Source: Desulfofarcimen acetoxidans DSM 771 (GTDB lineage Bacteria; Bacillota; Desulfotomaculia; Desulfotomaculales; Desulfofarciminaceae). Taken from it: a stretch of 64,000 nucleotides of DNA. Made by a program: the position numbers and the translations under genes. The notes under the pieces are model-generated. The model did no database searches and was not told the origin of the DNA. It saw only the letters and a list, made by a program, of their open reading frames with translations. The DNA is taken from contig NC_013216.1 of NCBI RefSeq assembly GCF_000024205.1, positions 2,604,001 through 2,668,000 on the forward strand. The letters run 5' to 3'. Positions 32,089 to 40,455 of this stretch are shown piece by piece (within the stretch, counting starts at the first letter, position 1; each line of letters starts with the position of its first letter).

Positions 32089-32343
32089 CTAGGCTTCCTG
32101 CTTAATGTATTTTTGCCGCAATGCTTTACCACCTCTACTGCTGCACTCTGCCTTGTTATAATTTAAGACAAGTTTTACCGCGCAAGTTAATTCTTTATTC
32201 ACCGATGGCAACCGGTCGGTCAAATCCTTATGCACAGTACTTTTACTGATGCCAAACACTCCCGCCGCTTGCCGCACGGTAGCCTGAGTCTCTAGAATAT
32301 AGCTGCATATTGTTAGAACGCGATTATGAATATGCTTCTCCAT
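32089..32343 (-). CDS. SpoIIID-family transcriptional regulator (84 aa)
   Basis: Full-length family match: HIHNRVLTICSYILETQATV, RQAAGVFGISKSTVHKDLTD (HTH), RLPSVNKEL and SSRGGKALRQKY at the C-terminus. In the host, SpoIIID acts in the mother cell during sporulation. A second copy inside a transfer region, immediately upstream of the coupling-protein ORFs, suggests control of transfer by sporulation or growth phase. Confidence 0.88.
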   Translation of the reverse strand: MEKHIHNRVLTICSYILETQATVRQAAGVFGISKSTVHKDLTDRLPSVNKELTCAVKLVLNYNKAECSSRGGKALRQKYIKQEA

Positions 32344-32363
32344 TTTTTACACCTTCTTATTAT

Positions 32364-32921
32364 CTAGTACAAATTGCAAATTTTTCTATCCATAACTCCA
32401 ACTACTTTTTTCAGAGCATTAACAACTTTTTCAGGCGCAAATCTGGATACTTCCGCTAGAGCCACTAACGGTTCAAAAGTCTTTACTGGCCGGTATTCTC
32501 TCTTAGAAACCATGGCGCTATAAACATCACAGGCAGCAATAATTAAAGTTTCTAATCCCGGTTCCATGATTTTATTGGGATATCCCCTGCCGCCCGGTCT
32601 TTCGTGGTGCTCCAGGATTAGTCTTTTAACCCGGAATGGCACTAAAAAACTTCGTTCCAACATATTGACGCTTTGAATAGGATGATCATGAGTTATAGTC
32701 CACTCTAATGCGTTAAGCGGATATTTATGGAACAGCTCCTTGGGCCAGGTTAGTTTCCCCAGGTCATGCAGGAATGCTGCTGTACCGATTGTGTTTACTG
32801 TATTAGAGTCAAGTCCAACCCGGCTTGATACAGCAATTGACAGATTCATAACTTCCTCTGAGTGCTCTAGCAAATAAGGCATAAGGCACATTTGCTCCCT
32901 AGCCCATTGAAGAATATTCAA
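32364..32921 (-). CDS. HD-GYP domain protein (185 aa)
   Basis: HD metal site in AAFLHDLGKLTWP with later H residues (TITHDHPIQS) and HHERPGGRGYPN carrying the GYP motif. Length covers one HD-GYP domain with no sensor. Such proteins hydrolyse cyclic di-GMP. It is co-oriented with the spoIIID-like gene. Confidence 0.85.
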   Translation of the reverse strand: MNILQWAREQMCLMPYLLEHSEEVMNLSIAVSSRVGLDSNTVNTIGTAAFLHDLGKLTWPKELFHKYPLNALEWTITHDHPIQSVNMLERSFLVPFRVKRLILEHHERPGGRGYPNKIMEPGLETLIIAACDVYSAMVSKREYRPVKTFEPLVALAEVSRFAPEKVVNALKKVVGVMDRKICNLY

Positions 32922-32955
32922 ATATTTCCACCTCCATCAACCTGCTCCACTACCC

Positions 32956-34083
32956 CTACTTGACAAATTCAAAGTTCACTTTTCCCTCTTGTAACACTAA
33001 AACCGCCTCAAATTTCTTTTCGGTCTTAGATTTAAAGCCTTTAATTACAGCCGTCCTACCTTTCTGAATCAGCTCTTTAGCTTGTTTTTCAGAGATCTTT
33101 TTCCCGGAAATCTCTTTCCAGATTGTAAATTTACAACCTTCTTTGTAACCACTGCAGCTATAGCTTTTAGCAGACTCAAAAATGTTTTTGCCACACAATG
33201 GACAACTGCCCAAAGACTGGCTGTTCTTTTCTGGAAAATCAAATTCAACCTTTCCGTCTGTACCAAGTTTTAGTGCAGCATCAAATTTTTTTTCCTGTTT
33301 AGATGTAAAACCTTTTATAAGACCGGTTTTTCCTTCCTCCAACAGTGTTTTTGCTTGGGTCAGGGAAATATTTTTACCGGCAATTTCTTTCCAAACTTTA
33401 AACTCGCAGCCCTCATTATGACCAACACAACGATAACTCTTTTTATTTTCAATCACATTTTTACCACAAAGCGGACACTGGCCTATGGTTTCCCTTTCTA
33501 CATTGTTGCCTGCTTCTTGGCTTTTAGCCAGTTCAACAATTTGCTTAGTCACCCCTATAATACCTGCCATAAATTCTTTTGGTGTCAATGCACCAGTCTC
33601 AATATCAGCTAAAGATTTTTCCCATAACCCAGTCATTTCCGGGCTTTTTACTAGATCTGGCACCAAATCAATAAGAATTTCTCCTTTAGTAGTGGGGACT
33701 AAAGCTTTTTTGTTACGCTCAATGTAACCTACTCCTATCAACCGCTCAATAATGGCCGCCCTAGTCGCCGGGGTACCCAAGCCGTGCCCCTTCATAGCAT
33801 CTTTAAGTTCACGGTCCTCCATCAAACGACCGGCACCCTCCATCACAGCCAACAGAGCGGCTTCTGTAAACCTCTTAGGCGATTGAGTTTTCTTTTCCTG
33901 GATTTCAGTTTTCTTTGTTTGTACGTCTTCCCCCTCAGTCAACAGTGGAATTTTAGCTGAATCCTCCACGTCATTTTCTTCTTTATCTACCGCATAGACA
34001 ATTTTCCATCCCTGGTCCAATTCCACTCGACCACTAGTAGAGCAATTCTTAATTATCATTGAACCACAAATCGGCATGGTATA
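32956..34083 (-). pseudogene. topB: DNA topoisomerase III (TopB), C-terminal part
   Basis: Retains RVELDQGWKIVYAVD, FTEAALLAVMEGAGRLMEDRE, MKGHGLGTPATRAAIIERLI and GEILIDLVPDL, then two Cys4 zinc-ribbon/Toprim-like tails (CPLCGKN... twice, residues about 220-390). The roughly 400 N-terminal residues with Toprim and active Tyr are missing: the frame enters an IS630 element at 34083. The N-terminal part is not found on the other side of the IS, so DNA was deleted there. Confidence 0.85.
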
Positions 34084-35273
34084 TAATTTCCTATAATACA
34101 TAACAGGTGGGGAGACCAAACTATGCCATTCATAAGTCAAAGAGCAAAATTAGATTTGACAACAGAAGAAATAAATAGATTAGAAAAAATTATACATTCA
34201 AGAACAGAAAGTGTGAGTCATATTGAACGGGCTAAAATGTTTCTCTTGTATCATCAAGGAGAAACAATAGCTTCAATTGGTAGAATATTAGAGACTAACC
34301 GTGCAAAAGTAGAACGACATATAGATAAAATTTTACAATTTGGCTTAGATATAGCACTCAATGATCTTCCTCGTTCAGGCAGGCCGGATACAATAACCAA
34401 AGAAGATAAAGCGTGGCTTGTTTCTCTTGCTTGCCAAAAACCTAAGGAATTTGGATATAGCTATGAATTATGGACAACAGATTTATTAGCCAAACATGCA
34501 CGAAATCATTGTGTAGAAAATGGCCATCCAACCCTGCAAAATCTAGCAAAAGGTACAGTATCAAAAATACTTTCAGCAAACAAAGTTAAGCCACATAAAA
34601 TTAAATATTACTTGGAAAAAAGGGATCCAGAATTTGAACAAAAAATGGCTAACGTGTTATATGTCTATAAAGAAGTTGAAATGGTATCAAAAAATGATGA
34701 ACAATCAATGTATGCTTATATATCATATGATGAAAAACCCGGTATTCAAGCTATAGAAAATATTGCTCCGGATCTTTCTCCTTCTCCTGGAACGTATTCA
34801 TGTCTTGCTCGTGATTATGAATATGTTCGCCATGGTACACTTAGTCTCATGGCCGGTATTGATTTGGTAACAGGTCATATCTTAGCTCAAGTAGAAGACC
34901 GCCATCGTAGTATTGAGTTTGTAGAGTTTCTAAAAATGATAAGTGAGTACTACAAAGATATAGAGAAAATAGTAATTATATTGGACAACCACTCCGCTCA
35001 TATTTCAAAAGAAACAAGGGCTTATCTTAGTACTGTCCCAAATCGTTTTGAATTTGTTTTTACACCAAAACATGGATCCTGGTTGAACTTAATTGAATCA
35101 TTTTTTGGCAAAATGGCTAAATCAATGCTGAGGGCTATTAGGGTAAAAACTAAAGAAGAATTAAAAGATAGAATTTACAAATATATAAAAGAAATTAATG
35201 ATTGTCCTACTGTTTACCGCTGGAAGTACAAAATGGATGATATTGAAATAATTTAAATTATTAGTAGAAATTA
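34084..35273 (+). mobile_element. IS630-family element, second type (1190 bp)
   Basis: Inverted ends TAATTTC.../...GAAATTA with TA on both outer sides (34082-34083 and 35274-35275). Encodes one full transposase. It is a different element from the 1162-bp IS630 copies (single ORF, different ends). Confidence 0.8.
34123..35256 (+). CDS. IS630-family transposase (377 aa)
   Basis: Single ORF: N-terminal HTH (IASIGRILETNRAKVERH), linker DLPRSGRPDTI, second HTH region, catalytic domain with YISYDEKPG (first Asp), IVIILDNHSAHIS (second Asp) and KHGSWLNLIESFFGKM (Glu). GTGGGG lies upstream of ATG 34123. All DDE positions are present, so it is probably active. Confidence 0.9.
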   Translation: MPFISQRAKLDLTTEEINRLEKIIHSRTESVSHIERAKMFLLYHQGETIASIGRILETNRAKVERHIDKILQFGLDIALNDLPRSGRPDTITKEDKAWLVSLACQKPKEFGYSYELWTTDLLAKHARNHCVENGHPTLQNLAKGTVSKILSANKVKPHKIKYYLEKRDPEFEQKMANVLYVYKEVEMVSKNDEQSMYAYISYDEKPGIQAIENIAPDLSPSPGTYSCLARDYEYVRHGTLSLMAGIDLVTGHILAQVEDRHRSIEFVEFLKMISEYYKDIEKIVIILDNHSAHISKETRAYLSTVPNRFEFVFTPKHGSWLNLIESFFGKMAKSMLRAIRVKTKEELKDRIYKYIKEINDCPTVYRWKYKMDDIEII

Positions 35274-35283
35274 TATTATTTAA

Positions 35284-35625
35284 CTAGCTTATTGATATGT
35301 TAATTAGGAATCGTTCTACTAGTAGTCCTTCGTTTTCAGTATTTAATAATTCTTCTATATGAGCATACCGAAGATCATCAATAATAATTTTATTTTCTGT
35401 CTTGCATAAAAAATCCGGGTACCCAGTTGGGGTAATGCCGGATATTTCTTTAAGTAATGTTGTTTTACCGCTACGACGTCCTCCACATATTAGGATATTT
35501 TGCCCGGAATTATAGCATGATTTTAGATGTTCTTTTATTTTATTAATTTCTTCTTCCGGAACGCTCGTTAGATATTTGCCATTTTCCAATATCATGTTTT
35601 TCAATTCATTCCACCACTTCGTCAT
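35284..35625 (-). pseudogene. AAA/VirB11-like ATPase fragment
   Basis: Has a P-loop ILICGGRRSGKTTLLKEI near residue 50 and a likely Walker B KIIIDDLRYAHIEE. After this the frame ends within 30 residues near the IS630 end, so the C-terminal part is missing. The middle resembles the CpaF/VirB11 core only loosely. Confidence 0.5.
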
Positions 35626-35640
35626 ATATTTAATATTCTG

Positions 35641-35823
35641 TTACCTGAGTCTAAATTCTGCACTTACCACCAATCTGCCCGGACTAAAACCATCAAATTT
35701 TTTAGTTCTGGCCCTTGGGAAATGAACTATAACATTCCTTTCCACAATACGACACCTTTGTACAATACGTTTTTTACGCTCATTTTTAGCTTTTCGTCCC
35801 GGCCTTTTGTGTTGACAGGCCAC
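35641..35823 (-). CDS. Basic hypothetical protein (60 aa)
   Basis: Highly basic (RPGRKAKNERKKRIVQRCRI) with start MACQHK and GGAGG-like signal upstream. No domain recognised. It may be a nucleic-acid-binding fragment. Confidence 0.35.
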   Translation of the reverse strand: MACQHKRPGRKAKNERKKRIVQRCRIVERNVIVHFPRARTKKFDGFSPGRLVVSAEFRLR

Positions 35824-35844
35824 ATTATCACCTCCCTAATCTAC

Positions 35845-35945
35845 CCTTAAGCTGGCGGCAACCAACACCCACCGCACTTATTAAAAACACCCCTCCATAT
35901 TGAATAATTGATAACCACTCACCTTTTAATGTTCCACCCTTTGTA
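35845..35945 (-). pseudogene. Duplicate of the SMR-like gene 3' end
   Basis: Minus-strand sequence encodes LKGEWLSIIQYGGVFLISAV, paralleling LKGEWLSGIQWVGVFLIG of the 36519 gene, then breaks off. A fragment left by a duplication around the macro-domain gene. Confidence 0.6.
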
Positions 35946-35963
35946 ATCACACATCACCTCTCT

Positions 35964-36449
35964 CTAATAGTTTTTTGCATTCAATCGGTACAAATGACAT
36001 TCACAATTAGTAAATACTTTTTCGATAATGTTATAAACTATTTCCCATCTTCCCCCTGCACGTCCACAACCAATACCATATGGCATTCCTACGGGAGCAT
36101 ATTTCCCATACTGGGCGACAAGACTTTTTAGAGATTTTTCCAGTGCCTCATAATTAGTTTGAGGAAAAGGCAACAACACCCTATATCTATTTTGACCGCA
36201 CAGGTTGGCTATGTACCGATTGCCGCCGTGAACCTGCTCGTCTTTAACCCATGTTCCACAAAGATATCCTAAGACCAACTTTCCGGATTTATGTTCCATT
36301 TTGTAATCTGCATATACCTTTGGCCACTTTTCCCTTATTTTTTTTGCTATTCCAGAACCCATAACGCCTTTACAATTTACCTGATGTGCTATAACCACAC
36401 AGGGCGAGATTAACAAATTTAACAAATCTCCATCAATAATCTTAACCAT
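35964..36449 (-). CDS. Macro-domain protein (161 aa)
   Basis: ATG 36449 follows GGAGTG. ADP-ribose-binding fold: IIDGDLL, VIAHQVNCKGVMGSGIAKKI, LPFPQTNYEALEKSL, PVGMPYGIGCGRAGGRWE. This is closest in style to Poa1p/TARG1-like de-ADP-ribosylating proteins. Usually a stand-alone enzyme that removes ADP-ribose from proteins or nucleic acids; beside mobile genes it may serve as an antidote to an ADP-ribosyl toxin, but no toxin is visible. Confidence 0.85.
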   Translation of the reverse strand: MVKIIDGDLLNLLISPCVVIAHQVNCKGVMGSGIAKKIREKWPKVYADYKMEHKSGKLVLGYLCGTWVKDEQVHGGNRYIANLCGQNRYRVLLPFPQTNYEALEKSLKSLVAQYGKYAPVGMPYGIGCGRAGGRWEIVYNIIEKVFTNCECHLYRLNAKNY

Positions 36450-36518
36450 TTTCACGCACACTCCAAAATACAAATTCACATAAGTTAACGATTAAATTGA
36501 TTAGTTATTCCACACAAT

Positions 36519-36884
36519 TTATGTTACTTCAATAGATAAAACCCACACACCTACACCAATTAAGAATACCCCCACCCATTGTATTCCTGACAACCACTCA
36601 CCTTTCAAAAATCCGGCACCTAATGCAACAAGAACATAAGTTATTCCGGCCACCGGTACCGCCTGAGCTACCGGGCGGGAGGCCAGAAACGGCAGCCATA
36701 ATGCCATGCTAAGGAAGTAGCATACAATTCCTGCAATTACAGTAGAGTTTAAAAATGCCATTAAGCTGCTTCCGGCTCTAGTAACACCTTCTTTAACTAA
36801 TAGGTGACCAGTAGCACCGATTATTAAAGAGGTTATAAGATAACTAATAGTTCTAATAACTTCATCTCCTTTTCCAGACTGCAA
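36519..36884 (-). CDS. SMR/EamA-like four-helix membrane protein (121 aa)
   Basis: Four hydrophobic helices; features such as GATGHLLVKEG, AVPVAGITYVLVALGAGFL and WVGVFLIGVGVWVL fit the small multidrug resistance/ArnE-F-like fold. It overlaps the start-proximal end of the large membrane-protein gene by 23 bp and is likely translated with it. A lipid-linked sugar flippase role is plausible. Confidence 0.7.
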   Translation of the reverse strand: MQSGKGDEVIRTISYLITSLIIGATGHLLVKEGVTRAGSSLMAFLNSTVIAGIVCYFLSMALWLPFLASRPVAQAVPVAGITYVLVALGAGFLKGEWLSGIQWVGVFLIGVGVWVLSIEVT

Positions 36885-38376
36885 TATGTTTACCTTTTAT
36901 AAATGGTTCTCCCAATATGTCATGTAACTTACCGTAATCATTTTCTGCTAAAAAATCTTCATAAATAATATACTTTGCTCCGATTTGTTCAGGCAATTGG
37001 GGCAGTTCCCCTTTGTAAAAAGCATCTACTTTTTTACGCTTTTCTTCATAGTTTAGCGTTTCCATTGGATGAGCACAGTATGGTTTTAATTTTATTGTCC
37101 ATGCAGGCATAAAATTGCCTGTATAAGTATCACACAATACTATAGCTTGCTCGTTGTCCAAATTTGCCAGGGTATCAACATATTCCATTGGTAAATAGTT
37201 TGGATACTTGCCTGTTACAGTTTTATCTGCTTTAAATATAGGTATCATCCACAGTATAGAATACCCTGACGTTAATAATAATAATAAAGTAACACCGATA
37301 ACCGTAAGAGTTGGATTTTTTCTTTCCTCAAGCCATCCTATTATTTTTTCTACCACTTCACTGGCCAATATACCTAATGGTATCGCCAGAAAAAATATAT
37401 ACTCTGTGCGGTTAGCTAAAGGCATGGCATATGCCATAACACTTGCTGTAAGCACCCAAATGGACCAGAAACTAAGCTTCTTTATTTCTGAGACAATCTT
37501 ATACCAAGCTAATAACCCGGTAACTCCATGTATAGCAAGTAAGAGTATCAACGGGCTTACAAATTGAGTAGCGGTAGCGTCCCTCCAAACACGAAGCCAT
37601 TCTATGTGTGTAAAAGCAAGGTATTGGATAATGGTTAATGGTAGAGCTGCTATCATGCTGGGTATAACCACCTGTAGGGCTTCTTTGGTACGTTTATTTA
37701 ACAATCCATGTATAAGAGGTATTAAGATTATTGCCATTAAAAATACATGGACAGCAGAGAATAAAAATCCTGCTATTGCTGAAAGACATATTCTCCTACG
37801 TGCCGGAATATCTGCAAGGTACGCATGGAATATTGATAAAAAAGCCAGCAAGTCAACCAGGTAATGGGGATACGTTAAAAATGCTGTTCCCACCTTGGCT
37901 TGTAAAAATAAATCCATTTTTGCTACTTTAGTATTAAGGACGCTGTCAAAATACTCCCAGTAACCAGCCATGCAGGTTATTACTAAGAGAAAAGCTAACC
38001 ATGTTTTGGACTTAGTATTTGTTTTTAAAAATCCCCAGAGACTTATTAAACATAGTGCTCCTATTAAAGACCGTGCCAGGTGATATACCCAAATAACAGA
38101 TAAACCTGTCCACTTGGAAATGTGGCCCAATAATAAGTAAAACCCATAAATTGGTGCTGGTTCGGTACATTCAGTTGTGTACCGGTTTATATACGTCCAG
38201 TGCCCTGCTGCACCCCACTTCATTTTCGCTATAAAAGTAGCATAATCAAAGCCACCGGATATAAAACCACTGGGCACATATCCAGTTGGTGTGTTATAAA
38301 TCTGAATCAAAAGTGGGATTAGCAAAATAAAAAAACCAATCAAAAACCATAAAAAATATTTCCGAACAAAAACCAC
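36862..38376 (-). CDS. Polytopic membrane protein, glycosyltransferase-like (504 aa)
   Basis: About 10-12 transmembrane helices. The first external loop contains SGGFDYATFIAKMKWGAAGH and CTEPAPIYGFYLLLGHIS, with acidic residues as in GT-C/ArnT-like enzymes. The C-terminal soluble domain is about 100 residues (from KADKTVTGKYPNYLP). Adjacent to the SMR-like protein and the Tad locus, so sugar transfer to pilin or surface protein is a reasonable guess. No exact family match. Confidence 0.55.
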   Translation of the reverse strand: MVFVRKYFLWFLIGFFILLIPLLIQIYNTPTGYVPSGFISGGFDYATFIAKMKWGAAGHWTYINRYTTECTEPAPIYGFYLLLGHISKWTGLSVIWVYHLARSLIGALCLISLWGFLKTNTKSKTWLAFLLVITCMAGYWEYFDSVLNTKVAKMDLFLQAKVGTAFLTYPHYLVDLLAFLSIFHAYLADIPARRRICLSAIAGFLFSAVHVFLMAIILIPLIHGLLNKRTKEALQVVIPSMIAALPLTIIQYLAFTHIEWLRVWRDATATQFVSPLILLLAIHGVTGLLAWYKIVSEIKKLSFWSIWVLTASVMAYAMPLANRTEYIFFLAIPLGILASEVVEKIIGWLEERKNPTLTVIGVTLLLLLTSGYSILWMIPIFKADKTVTGKYPNYLPMEYVDTLANLDNEQAIVLCDTYTGNFMPAWTIKLKPYCAHPMETLNYEEKRKKVDAFYKGELPQLPEQIGAKYIIYEDFLAENDYGKLHDILGEPFIKGKHIAVWKRR

Positions 38377-38389
38377 CTCCTAAAAATAA

Positions 38390-38419
38390 GAAAAACCCCT
38401 ATAAAAACAGGGGTTTTTC
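38390..38419 (-). terminator. Intrinsic terminator of the Tad operon
   Basis: AAAAACCCCT/AGGGGTTTTT, a 10-bp perfect stem with T runs, just downstream of the TadE-like stop. Confidence 0.9.
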
Positions 38420-38422
38420 TCG

Positions 38423-38821
38423 TTATGGTTTTTCAAGTTTAAATACTTGGCTACTTTCGATAAGAAAACTATTTCCCCAAGACGCGCCGTGACCAAGCAG
38501 TTGGGGTAATCCGGGTATAACCGAAGGCTGATTATATTTCACTGTAACGGTAACATAATTTGCGTCTTTTATTACGCTCACGCTTTGCTTATTGGCTACA
38601 TTGAGATTTCCATCACTTAAAACCTCATCAACCTTTGTATCTGCACTGCCTAAATTCAGTGCTTCATATCTTGCGCCCTCCCTTGCTGCGTCTACCACAA
38701 CTATATGCGCCCATATGCTGAGCGAAAAAATCATGCCCCCTGCTGTAATAAATATTATGATTGGCAGTATAACAGCTAACTCAGCAGTGTATGCACCCTT
38801 TATACATTTTAATAGTCTAAT
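38423..38821 (-). CDS. TadE-like pseudopilin (about 132 aa)
   Basis: KCIKGAYTAELAVILPIIIF shows the TadE pattern (basic, G.xxE, long hydrophobic helix), followed by VVDAAREGARYEAL typical of TadE. The C-terminal part is beta-rich. No ATG/GTG/TTG lies near the expected start: an ATT at 38821 after GGGGGGTGG may be used. It overlaps the end of the prepilin peptidase gene. Confidence 0.75.
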   Translation of the reverse strand: MRLLKCIKGAYTAELAVILPIIIFITAGGMIFSLSIWAHIVVVDAAREGARYEALNLGSADTKVDEVLSDGNLNVANKQSVSVIKDANYVTVTVKYNQPSVIPGLPQLLGHGASWGNSFLIESSQVFKLEKP

Positions 38822-39350
38822 ATAACCACCCCCCCAATAACACCAGTATTGTGCTAATAAGGATTGACACTGCATAGGGAAGTGTCGTACCTTCTGTCGT
38901 CTCCCTGGAGTAATCTTTGATTTGTACTTTAACAATAGCGTAGTTAAGTTGATATTTGAAAGTGCTCTTAAATAGTTCACTAATCTTGCCCTTTTTAGCA
39001 TTAACTGCTATTGAATGTAATGCTGATAGGATAGACGACAGCATCCCTATGTATATTGCATACTGCCACCCCAGAACAGCACCAACACCCATTATTAGTT
39101 TGACATCTCCGGCGCCCATACCGGTTATTATATAAGGCAGCAAGAAAAGTACAAATCCAGATACTATACCAAGCAAGGAAAAAATGTATCCATATCCAAA
39201 AAAAATATTATAGACTAAACCTGCTACAATTAACCCAAATGAAACATTGTTTTTAATAATACGATATTTTAAGTCGGTATAGCTGCCTATTGCTAATGCA
39301 GTTAGGACAATAGTTGCGGGTAGAATATTAGTATACGGAAGATTTAGCAC
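38817..39350 (-). CDS. Prepilin peptidase, A24 family (TadV/CpaA) (177 aa)
   Basis: Catalytic Asp positions in SYTDLKYRIIKN and GMGAGDVKLIMGVGA (GxGD), with five to six membrane helices. Short form without the methylase domain, as in TadV. It should process the five Flp pilins upstream in the operon. Confidence 0.88.
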   Translation of the reverse strand: MLNLPYTNILPATIVLTALAIGSYTDLKYRIIKNNVSFGLIVAGLVYNIFFGYGYIFSLLGIVSGFVLFLLPYIITGMGAGDVKLIMGVGAVLGWQYAIYIGMLSSILSALHSIAVNAKKGKISELFKSTFKYQLNYAIVKVQIKDYSRETTEGTTLPYAVSILISTILVLLGGWLY

Positions 39351-39510
39351 TCTTTAACTTTGAGGAGGCAGAAGTTTGTGCACCTTTAATACTGGTACTC
39401 ACAGCAGCCACTACACCCACAACAATAACCAGAATCATAACCACAATAGCAGTGTTTTCAGCAATACCACCTTTTTCTTCCCGCAAAAATGTCTTAAACC
39501 ATTCTCTCAT
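39328..39510 (-). CDS. Flp pilin 1 (60 aa)
   Basis: MREWFKTFLREEKGGIAENT, then AIVVMILVIVVGVVAA: Flp processing site (G|xxxxE, here GGIAE) and the hydrophobic helix. Ends with Ser-rich SASSKLKSAKSSVY. GGGAGAAG precedes the ATG. Confidence 0.9.
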   Translation of the reverse strand: MREWFKTFLREEKGGIAENTAIVVMILVIVVGVVAAVSTSIKGAQTSASSKLKSAKSSVY

Positions 39511-39528
39511 TAATCTTCTCCCTTCTTT

Positions 39529-39720
39529 TTAGTAGGTAGAACTTTGGGCAGAACCTAACTTTGAGGAGGCAGAAGTTTGTGCACCTTTAACACTGACACT
39601 CACAGCAGCCACTACACCCACAACAATAATCAAAATCATAACCACAATAGCAGTGTTTTCGGCAATACCACCCTTTTCTTCACGCAAAAATGCTTTAATC
39701 CTTTTTCTCATTTTTTTCAT
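39529..39720 (-). CDS. Flp pilin 2 (63 aa)
   Basis: Start ATG 39720 after AAAAGGAGGAAAAAAG; the longer frame is not needed. Identical to pilin 3 in the N-terminal region (MKKMRKRIKAFLREEKGG) and over most of the helix. Part of a 276-bp tandem duplication. Confidence 0.88.
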   Translation of the reverse strand: MKKMRKRIKAFLREEKGGIAENTAIVVMILIIVVGVVAAVSVSVKGAQTSASSKLGSAQSSTY

Positions 39721-39804
39721 TAACTTTTTTCCTCCTTTTTTATTTGCTTTGGTATACACCCCCACACACTTTTAATATGGGGGATGTATACTAGATTATT
39801 AATT

Positions 39805-39996
39805 CTAGTAGGTAGAACTTTGTGCACTAGTCAATTTTGAAGAAGCCTGAGTCTGAGCACCCTTAACGCTAACACTCACAGCAGCCACTACACCCACAAC
39901 AATAATCAGGATCATAACCACAATAGCAGTGTTTTCGGCAATACCACCCTTTTCTTCACGCAAAAATGCTTTAATCCTTTTTCTCATTTTTTTCAT
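39805..39996 (-). CDS. Flp pilin 3 (63 aa)
   Basis: Start ATG 39996 after AAAAGGAGGAAAAAAG. Class III signal MKKMRKRIKAFLREEKGG then GIAENTAIVVM. Differs from pilin 2 mainly in the C-terminal Ser/Gln region (QTQASSKLTSAQSSTY). Confidence 0.88.
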   Translation of the reverse strand: MKKMRKRIKAFLREEKGGIAENTAIVVMILIIVVGVVAAVSVSVKGAQTQASSKLTSAQSSTY

Positions 39997-40080
39997 TAAC
40001 TTTTTTCCTCCTTTTTTATTTGCTTTGGTATACACCCTCACACACTTTTAATATGGGGGATGTATACTAGATTACTAATT

Positions 40081-40263
40081 TTAGTAGGTAGAACTTTGTG
40101 CAGTACTTAACTTTGAAGAAGCCTGAGTCTGAGCACCCTTAACGCTAACGCTAACAGCAGCTACTACGCCCACAACAACAATCAGGATCATTACCACGAT
40201 AGCAGTGTTTTCGGCAATACCACCCTTTTCTTCACGCAAAAACACTTTAATCCTTTTTCTCAT
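40081..40263 (-). CDS. Flp pilin 4 (60 aa)
   Basis: ATG 40263 with AAAAAAGGAGGGAGATTA upstream. MRKRIKVFLREEKGGIAENT, hydrophobic helix, C-terminus QTQASSKLSTAQSSTY. Confidence 0.88.
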   Translation of the reverse strand: MRKRIKVFLREEKGGIAENTAIVVMILIVVVGVVAAVSVSVKGAQTQASSKLSTAQSSTY

Positions 40264-40288
40264 TAATCTCCCTCCTTTTTTCAAGATT

Positions 40289-40432
40289 TTACAATGCGCC
40301 ACCAATAGCCTCAAATACCGTCTTAATTTTAGGGCCGAGGTAAAGTAGAGCACCAACTGCTATAGTCAACACCATAACAATTATTGCTGTGTGTTCAGCG
40401 ATACCGCCTTTTACATCTCGTAAAAACTTCAT
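40289..40432 (-). CDS. Flp pilin 5, diverged (47 aa)
   Basis: ATG 40432 with AGGAGGG upstream; MKFLRDVKGGIAEHTAIIVM keeps the Flp signal but the C-terminal region (GALLYLGPKIKTVFEAIGGAL) is quite different and shorter. First pilin gene in the operon; may be a minor pilin. Confidence 0.85.
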   Translation of the reverse strand: MKFLRDVKGGIAEHTAIIVMVLTIAVGALLYLGPKIKTVFEAIGGAL

Positions 40433-40455
40433 AATACAACCCTCCTCCCTCCTTT

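Larger units (their letters stand above)
39529..40080 (-). repeat. Tandem duplication of a pilin gene unit (276-bp period)
   Basis: 39529-39804 and 39805-40080 are nearly identical, including coding and intergenic parts. Each unit carries TATACA.CCCCC...GGGGG.TGTATA (39748-39793 and the copy at about 40024-40069), a hairpin that may attenuate transcription between pilin genes. Confidence 0.85.
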
